From positions 1 to 8,835 of the forward strand of contig PMZB01000172.1 of the NCBI GenBank assembly GCA_003170575.1: a stretch of 8,835 nucleotides of DNA, in the 5' to 3' direction. Shown piece by piece: positions 4,591 to 8,835 of this stretch (positions within the stretch are counted from its first letter, which is position 1; each line of letters opens with the position of its first letter). The notes below the pieces were generated by a model. It had not been told where the DNA came from and made no database searches. It saw nothing but the letters and a program-made list of their open reading frames with translations. The translations under genes were made by a program, and so were the position numbers. This stretch comes from Chlamydiia bacterium. Its GTDB lineage: Bacteria > Chlamydiota > Chlamydiia > Chlamydiales > FEN-1388.

Positions 4591-6231
4591 ATGGAGCCAT
4601 ATAGAAAAAACTTTCAACCTATAATTCCCGAGGCAATACAGGATATAGGCAGGGTGGTATTTGAGAAAAAGCATGAGTGCACAATCGATAGCGAAATAGG
4701 AGCCCTTTTTCCTCATCTTGTACCGTGTTCAGTGCTGAAGGGCGCCTCTGCCACGAGAGAGCATGTTGAAAAAAAACCGCTCCGTGTTGGTGTGGTTTTT
4801 TCTGGAGGTCCGGCGCCAGGCGGACATAGTGTCATTGCCGGACTTTTTGACTGTATAAAAAAGTGGCATGCTGATTCTTCGCTCATAGGGTTCCTGAATG
4901 GTCCAAAGGGGCTCTTACGTAATATTTGTAAAGAGCTTTCACAGATAGATGTGGATTCGGTTCGTAATACTGGAGGCTTTTCGTTGCTTGGGTCTGGAAG
5001 AACAAAAATCGAAGCCCAAGAAGATATTCAGAAAGTAATTGATACAGTTAAGGCTCAAAATCTAGATGCGCTTGCAGTTATTGGAGGGGATGACTCTAAT
5101 ACAGATGCAGCATTTTTCGCAGAAGCCTTTTTGCAACAGGGCATACGCACATGTGTGATTGGACTGCCAAAGACAATTGATGGTGATTTGCAAAGCGATG
5201 ATATCCCTATTTCTTTTGGCTTTGATACTGCCTGCAAGGTGTATTCAGAGATCATTGGCAACATTGGACGCGATGTGAGCTCAGCAAAAAAATACTATTC
5301 TTTTATTCGTCTTATGGGCAGGGTTGCCTCCCACATTACGCTTGAGTGCGCTTTACAAACACATCCTAACCTTGCGCTGATAAGCGAGGAGGCGGCTCAG
5401 CAGGAGCTCACCCTAAAAGCACTTGTGGTGAAAATAGCAGACCTTGTTGAAGAGCGTGCAAAATCCCGCATCCATTATGGACTCATTCTTGTCCCAGAAG
5501 GGCTTGTAGAGCACCTTGTGGATATGAAACATCTTATTGCAGAGCTCAATGAATTCTTTGCTCCAACACACCCCTTAGCTTCACTTCTGGTTGCATGCAG
5601 CAAACCTGGAGAACGGCTCGACTTTGTGCTCGATCATATCTCAGAAAGATCAAGCGCTTGTTTAGCCCTTTTCCCACGCCATATAGCAGAACAGCTTCTC
5701 CAAGAGCGGGATCCTCATGGCAATGTCCAAGTCTCCCGCATAGAAACCGAGCGGCTTTTGGCAGGACTTGTGGAAGCAGAAATTCATTTACGATCTCAAA
5801 AAGCAGGCAAGGAGATCCCATTTGTTGCTCAAACAGGATTCTGCGGGTATGAGGGAAGGTCTGCCTTTCCCTCAATCTTTGATTGCACCTATTGTTATGC
5901 GCTGGGCCGTCTTGCAGGCATTTTTGCCATTCAGAAAATGACAGGGTTTATGGCTGGGTTCGCGCGCCTGCACGAATCTTTTGCCTCATGGGAACCTTTG
6001 GCAGTACCTCTTGTCTCTCTTCTTCATTTTGAACGAAGAAAAGGAGCAAAAAAGGCAGTTATCCAAAGAGTTCTTGTTGATCTTCAAGGCAAGCCATTTT
6101 CTCTTTTCAAGAATCAGTGCGCCTCGTGGCGTCTCACAGATTCCTATCAACAACCAGGCCCTATGCAGTTTTGGGGGCCGGAGGAGCTTACGCTTCCTCC
6201 TTGCCTAACTATTAGATTGGGGCAAGGATAG
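4591..6231 (+). CDS. pfp: Pyrophosphate-dependent 6-phosphofructokinase
   Basis: The enzyme interconverts fructose 6-phosphate and fructose 1,6-bisphosphate using pyrophosphate, giving a reversible, ATP-sparing glycolytic step in the cytosol. The 546-residue product belongs to the long PPi-PFK clade. It shows SGGPAPGGHSVI (71-82), GGDDSNT (165-171) and PKTIDGDL (193-200, catalytic Asp197 expected), then MGRVASH (242-248) and GYEGRSAFPSIFDC (419-432). Asp168 in GGDD, where ATP enzymes have Gly, and Lys194 before TIDGD are the recognised marks of PPi specificity. The frame is open upstream to a TTG at 4543. I chose the ATG at 4591 because the resulting length fits the chlamydial homologues I remember (about 550 residues) and the possible promoter lies between the two. 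The ribosome binding site is weak (AAGTGGG, 4581-4587). The C-terminal PGPMQFWGP region looks typical of the family, so the 3' end is ancestral although it overlaps oppF by 85 bp. Confidence 0.94.
   Translation: MEPYRKNFQPIIPEAIQDIGRVVFEKKHECTIDSEIGALFPHLVPCSVLKGASATREHVEKKPLRVGVVFSGGPAPGGHSVIAGLFDCIKKWHADSSLIGFLNGPKGLLRNICKELSQIDVDSVRNTGGFSLLGSGRTKIEAQEDIQKVIDTVKAQNLDALAVIGGDDSNTDAAFFAEAFLQQGIRTCVIGLPKTIDGDLQSDDIPISFGFDTACKVYSEIIGNIGRDVSSAKKYYSFIRLMGRVASHITLECALQTHPNLALISEEAAQQELTLKALVVKIADLVEERAKSRIHYGLILVPEGLVEHLVDMKHLIAELNEFFAPTHPLASLLVACSKPGERLDFVLDHISERSSACLALFPRHIAEQLLQERDPHGNVQVSRIETERLLAGLVEAEIHLRSQKAGKEIPFVAQTGFCGYEGRSAFPSIFDCTYCYALGRLAGIFAIQKMTGFMAGFARLHESFASWEPLAVPLVSLLHFERRKGAKKAVIQRVLVDLQGKPFSLFKNQCASWRLTDSYQQPGPMQFWGPEELTLPPCLTIRLGQG
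6147..6231. other. Convergent overlap of pfp and oppF 3' ends
   Basis: The stop of oppF (6147-6149, minus) lies inside pfp and the stop of pfp (6229-6231) lies inside oppF, so 85 bp encode protein on both strands. No separate terminator for either gene is visible between them. Confidence 0.85.
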
Positions 6232-7178
6232 TGGCATGCCACAAAATGGCCTGAGGATATCTCCTGGGTAGGAGGACAAGACTGTTTGCAAACGGCTGTT
6301 GCATAAGGGCACCGATGAGCAAAAGGACAGCCAGTTCCTACTGGCAGGATTGGGCTGTGTTGGGGAAAGGTCAAGGTTTTACGTGCGCGTTCAGCTTGTG
6401 GATCTGGAATGGGGATGCAGGAGAGAAGGGCTATCGTGTAGGGGTGGGCAGCATCTGAATAAAGCTCATGAACACGAGCAAGTTCCACTACTGACCCTCT
6501 ATACATAACAGCTACTTTTTGTGCGATCGCCCCAAGAGTCGATAGATCATGGGTGATGAATATATACCCCAGCCCTTCCTCTTCCTGAATGGTTTTCAGA
6601 AGATTGAGCGTGGATTTGCGCAACTGAGCGTCTAATGATGAGAGAGGCTCATCTAAGATCAGGAGCTTTGGTGAAAGAAGAAGTGCTCGAGCAATCGCAA
6701 GGCGTTGTTTTTGCCCTCCTGAAAGCTCAAACGGATATCTTGATACCAGGGTTTGATCTAGGTTAACGGTATGAAGAACCTGTACAATCAATTCCTCACG
6801 CTTTTGTGAAGGAACTTGAGAAAAATGAATGGAGAAAACCTCGTCCAGGTGCCATCCAGCAGTACGACGTGGGTTAAGGCTTGCATCAGGATCTTGAAAG
6901 ATGACCTGCATGTGTTTTCGCAATTTCCGAAGATTTGATGAGCTAAGTTCCTGAAGGTCAGTTCCCTGGAAAAAGATGGATCCTGAAGATATGGGTTCTA
7001 GCATCAAGAGCGCCCTTGCTAAAGAGGACTTGCCGGACCCGCTTTCTCCAACAATTCCTACAGTTTCGCCTTGATGCCCCTTGAGGTTAACGTTATGCAC
7101 AGCTCGGTAGGATTTGCCAGAGAGAAAATAATCCACCGAAACATTTTTTAGTTCAAAAAGAGGGAGATCTTCAGCCAT
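6147..7178 (-). CDS. oppF: Oligopeptide ABC transporter ATP-binding protein OppF
   Basis: This is one of the two cytoplasmic ATPases that power peptide import through OppB/OppC. The 343 residues show Walker A GESGSGKSS (44-52), Q-loop Gln95 in FQDP, signature LSGGQ (152-156), Walker B LLILDEP (172-178) and switch His210. The Opp/Dpp C-terminal extension follows, with HPYT (245-248) and Cys at 284, 290, 297, 301 and 315. That cysteine cluster in this family can bind a [4Fe-4S] centre. The domain normally ends close to the VACH motif (313-316). Here about 27 more residues follow, encoded antisense to the end of pfp, which looks like read-through after loss of an older stop. The ATG at 7178 overlaps the end of oppD by 8 bp and has AGGGAGG at 7190-7184, 5 nt upstream. 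The order oppB-C-D-F supports assignment as OppF; DppF cannot be excluded on sequence alone. Confidence 0.92.
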   Translation of the reverse strand: MAEDLPLFELKNVSVDYFLSGKSYRAVHNVNLKGHQGETVGIVGESGSGKSSLARALLMLEPISSGSIFFQGTDLQELSSSNLRKLRKHMQVIFQDPDASLNPRRTAGWHLDEVFSIHFSQVPSQKREELIVQVLHTVNLDQTLVSRYPFELSGGQKQRLAIARALLLSPKLLILDEPLSSLDAQLRKSTLNLLKTIQEEEGLGYIFITHDLSTLGAIAQKVAVMYRGSVVELARVHELYSDAAHPYTIALLSCIPIPDPQAERARKTLTFPQHSPILPVGTGCPFAHRCPYATAVCKQSCPPTQEISSGHFVACHYPCPNLIVRQGGSVSSSGPQNCIGPGC

Positions 7179-7977
7179 GATGCCCTCCCTTTAAATAAAG
7201 AGGATGAGCAAAAAGAGAATCCACGAGAACTTGTGTGTAGGAGGCTTGGGGCCGATAAAAGATGTCCTCTGCTGTTCCTGACTCGATTGTTCTTCCTTGT
7301 TCTAAAATCACAACATTGTTTGCCGCCTTTGCAACGATTCCAAGGTCATGGGTGATAAGCAAGATGCCAAGTCCATATTCTTCTTTCAGATCTTGAAGCA
7401 GGTCTAGAATCTCTGCTTGGAGAGTAACGTCAAGAGCTGTTGTGGGTTCATCAGCAATCAAAAGTTGCGGTGAATTCATCAGAGCCATAGCAATTAACAC
7501 TCTTTGTCTCATTCCACCACTGAGTTGATGGGGTAAAGATGTCATTGCAAGTTCACTGTTGGAAAACCCAACGCGTTTGAGCAGCAAAAGAGCCCTTTCC
7601 CGAGCAGACATTGTTGCATCCTTTTTCGGAAAATAGGCTTCAGTAAGCTGTTTTCCCACTGTCATGATGGGATTAAGTGCATTGTGAGGAAATTGTGTAA
7701 TATATCCTATACTTCTTCCCCGAAGGTTTCTTAAGCTCTGTTCAGGTAAAGAGAGAAGATTCACACCCTTAAACAAAACTTCTCCAGCAAGTATGGAGAG
7801 CTCTTTTGAGGGAAGCAGCCCCATGACAGAGCGGGCTAGAAGACTTTTTCCCGAACCACTTTCACCCACAAGAGCAACGATCTCATTTTCATGAACCAAG
7901 AGCGATGCTGCATCAAGAATCAACTTGAAGCCGCCTCTTAAGGAGAGATTATTAATAAGAAGAAGGGGCACGGTCAT
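7171..7977 (-). CDS. oppD: Oligopeptide ABC transporter ATP-binding protein OppD, short C-terminus
   Basis: This is the second ATPase of the peptide importer, pairing with OppF on the cytoplasmic side. Numbered from the ATG at 7977 (268 residues), it shows Walker A GESGSGKSL (38-46), Q-loop Gln95 in YITQFPHNALNP, signature LSGGMRQR (152-159), Walker B LLIADEPTT (172-180) and switch His210. The family usually continues for 50 or more residues with a cysteine-rich oligopeptide-transporter domain. This protein stops soon after SYTQVLVDSL, so that domain and its four cysteines are missing. OppF keeps them. The frame is open upstream to a TTG at 8001, but the ATG at 7977 forms an ATGA overlap with the oppC stop, typical of translational coupling, and no good ribosome binding site is seen for either. 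Its last codons contain the ribosome binding site of oppF. The nucleotide-binding domain is intact, so activity is expected. Confidence 0.9.
   Translation of the reverse strand: MTVPLLLINNLSLRGGFKLILDAASLLVHENEIVALVGESGSGKSLLARSVMGLLPSKELSILAGEVLFKGVNLLSLPEQSLRNLRGRSIGYITQFPHNALNPIMTVGKQLTEAYFPKKDATMSARERALLLLKRVGFSNSELAMTSLPHQLSGGMRQRVLIAMALMNSPQLLIADEPTTALDVTLQAEILDLLQDLKEEYGLGILLITHDLGIVAKAANNVVILEQGRTIESGTAEDIFYRPQASYTQVLVDSLFAHPLYLKGGHHG
7184..7190 (-). promoter_or_regulatory. Ribosome binding site of oppF
   Basis: AGGGAGG on the minus strand, 5 nt before the oppF ATG and inside the last codons of oppD, confirms the overlapping oppF start. Confidence 0.75.
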
Positions 7978-8801
7978 ACAATATTTTTCTCGTTGAGGCA
8001 AGCTTTCGGGTCATAAATGTCTCGGAGACTATCGGCCAGAAGCATGATACTAAAAATAAGCAATGAAATGAAGCAAGCAGGGAAAAGCAGTCGGCAAGGA
8101 TAAAAGCGCATTGCTGGAAGCGCATCGCTTATCATTGAGCCTAAACTTGCAGTAGGAGGCTGAATGCCGATGCCTAAGAAACTTAAGAATGCTTCTGTAA
8201 AAATTGCATGCGGGATAGAGAGCATACCGGCAGTAAGAATAGGTCCAACAATATTAGGAAGTATATGTCTCAGGAAAAGCCGAAAAGAGGAAGCGCCCAG
8301 AGTTTTTGCCGCAAGAACATATTCGGTGTGAAGCGAAGTTTTTACAAGGATTCGGGTTGTGCGTGCCATTTGGATCCAGCCCATAGTTACCATTGAGATA
8401 ACAAGAGGTAAAATTCCAGTGCCTATTAAGACGGATATCAAGATGACCACCAAAAGATATGGAAGGCTATAAATGCCATCAGCTATCAACATGAGAAAAT
8501 TGTCAATTCTCCTTGAAGAAAAGGCTGCCAGCACCCCCCAAACGATACCAATTGTAAAATCGATGGCTGCAGCGAGAAAACCGATGAAAAAAGATATTTG
8601 CAGGCCTTGGACAGATCGAGCAAACAGGTCTCGCCCTAGCTCATCAGTGCCAAACCAATGCAGCGGAGAGGGAAGGAAGTTTTTTTCAGAAAGATTTGTG
8701 GTAGTAGGGGAGTAAGGACAGAAAACAACCCAGATGAAAATAAGGGAAATCATAAAAAGTAAAATTGATGAGCCGATCATGTATTTAGTGCGATAGTTCA
8801 T
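7974..8801 (-). CDS. oppC: Oligopeptide ABC transporter permease OppC
   Basis: This is an inner-membrane permease subunit that forms the peptide channel with OppB and couples to OppD/OppF. The 275 residues show an N-terminal membrane segment (about 9-28) and a short periplasmic stretch with the OppC/DppC hallmark HWFGTDELGRDLFAR (48-62). Five more hydrophobic segments follow at about 69-93, 108-128, 130-148, 190-212 and 240-257. The cytoplasmic coupling (EAA) loop reads YVLAAKTLGA, then LFLRHILPN (161-183), with the invariant Gly169. FLSFLGIGIQPP (205-216) and the C-terminal LLADSLRDIYDP (254-265) are typical. The length is at the short end of the family because the N-terminal cytoplasmic stretch is brief. 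The ATG at 8801 directly follows the TAA of the upstream oppB remnant, and its stop overlaps the oppD start. Confidence 0.93.
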   Translation of the reverse strand: MNYRTKYMIGSSILLFMISLIFIWVVFCPYSPTTTNLSEKNFLPSPLHWFGTDELGRDLFARSVQGLQISFFIGFLAAAIDFTIGIVWGVLAAFSSRRIDNFLMLIADGIYSLPYLLVVILISVLIGTGILPLVISMVTMGWIQMARTTRILVKTSLHTEYVLAAKTLGASSFRLFLRHILPNIVGPILTAGMLSIPHAIFTEAFLSFLGIGIQPPTASLGSMISDALPAMRFYPCRLLFPACFISLLIFSIMLLADSLRDIYDPKACLNEKNIV

Positions 8802-8835
8802 TTAAGTTTTCCCATATTTTGCACTCATTCTTGGG
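8802..8835 (-). CDS. oppB: 3' end of oppB, partial at the window edge
   Basis: Only the last ten codons and the stop are inside the window. The minus-strand frame ending in TAA at 8804-8802 reads PRMSAKYGKT. OppB/DppB permeases usually end with a short charged tail starting D-P-R or D-P-K, and the PR here fits that if Asp is the residue just outside. The TAA is immediately followed by the oppC ATG with no gap. The assignment rests on operon order plus this short tail. Confidence 0.6.
   Translation of the reverse strand, partial: PRMSAKYGKT

Noticed and set aside
5546..5875. 109-codon minus-strand open frame inside pfp
   Set aside because: It is antisense to a strongly conserved gene, with no ribosome binding site or recognisable protein pattern. 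I take it as a shadow frame.
7978..8001. TTG start extending oppD by 8 residues
   Set aside because: The ATG at 7977 forms a classic ATGA overlap with the oppC stop and fits the usual start of the ATPase domain.

Overview
The window most likely comes from a member of the Chlamydiota outside the classical genus Chlamydia (a Simkania-, Waddlia- or Parachlamydia-like lineage). This is inferred from the gene set: a long-type pyrophosphate-dependent phosphofructokinase beside an opp peptide-transporter operon, a GlgX debranching enzyme followed by a small acidic protein, and a pair of small multi-span membrane proteins. As I recall, in C. trachomatis opp and pfkA also lie close together, and glgX is next to a type III chaperone gene. 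No sequence here is diagnostic alone, and the genus cannot be fixed.

Layout. Positions 1-331 carry no gene, only two short hairpins, a T9 run and copy 1 of a ~170-bp palindromic repeat. On the minus strand, glgX (2937 to 892) is followed after 14 nt by a YbjN-like/chaperone-like gene (877 to 332). A 161-bp divergent intergenic region separates glgX from two overlapping plus-strand genes (3099-3665 and 3658-4314). These encode tandem paralogous membrane proteins of unknown function. Copy 2 of the repeat begins at the second gene's stop codon (4312-4477). A perfect 14-bp inverted repeat (4485-4520) and a possible promoter then precede pfp (4591-6231). Converging on pfp from the right is the minus-strand operon oppB (last codons only), oppC, oppD, oppF. 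Its final gene overlaps the 3' end of pfp by 85 bp.

Function. GlgX releases linear glucans from glycogen. Pfp runs the fructose-6-phosphate step of glycolysis with pyrophosphate instead of ATP. The Opp genes encode a membrane subunit and both ATPases of a peptide importer. Together they fit an energy-scavenging intracellular bacterium. The membrane-protein pair could be membrane effectors (Inc-like), but this is only a hypothesis.

Most worth following up: the two-copy palindromic element, which sits just behind a stop codon in the same transcript orientation both times; the uncharacterised tandem membrane-protein pair; two 8-base G tracts placed where slippage would switch expression (one beside a start codon, one inside glgX); and the OppF tail written antisense over the pfp 3' end.
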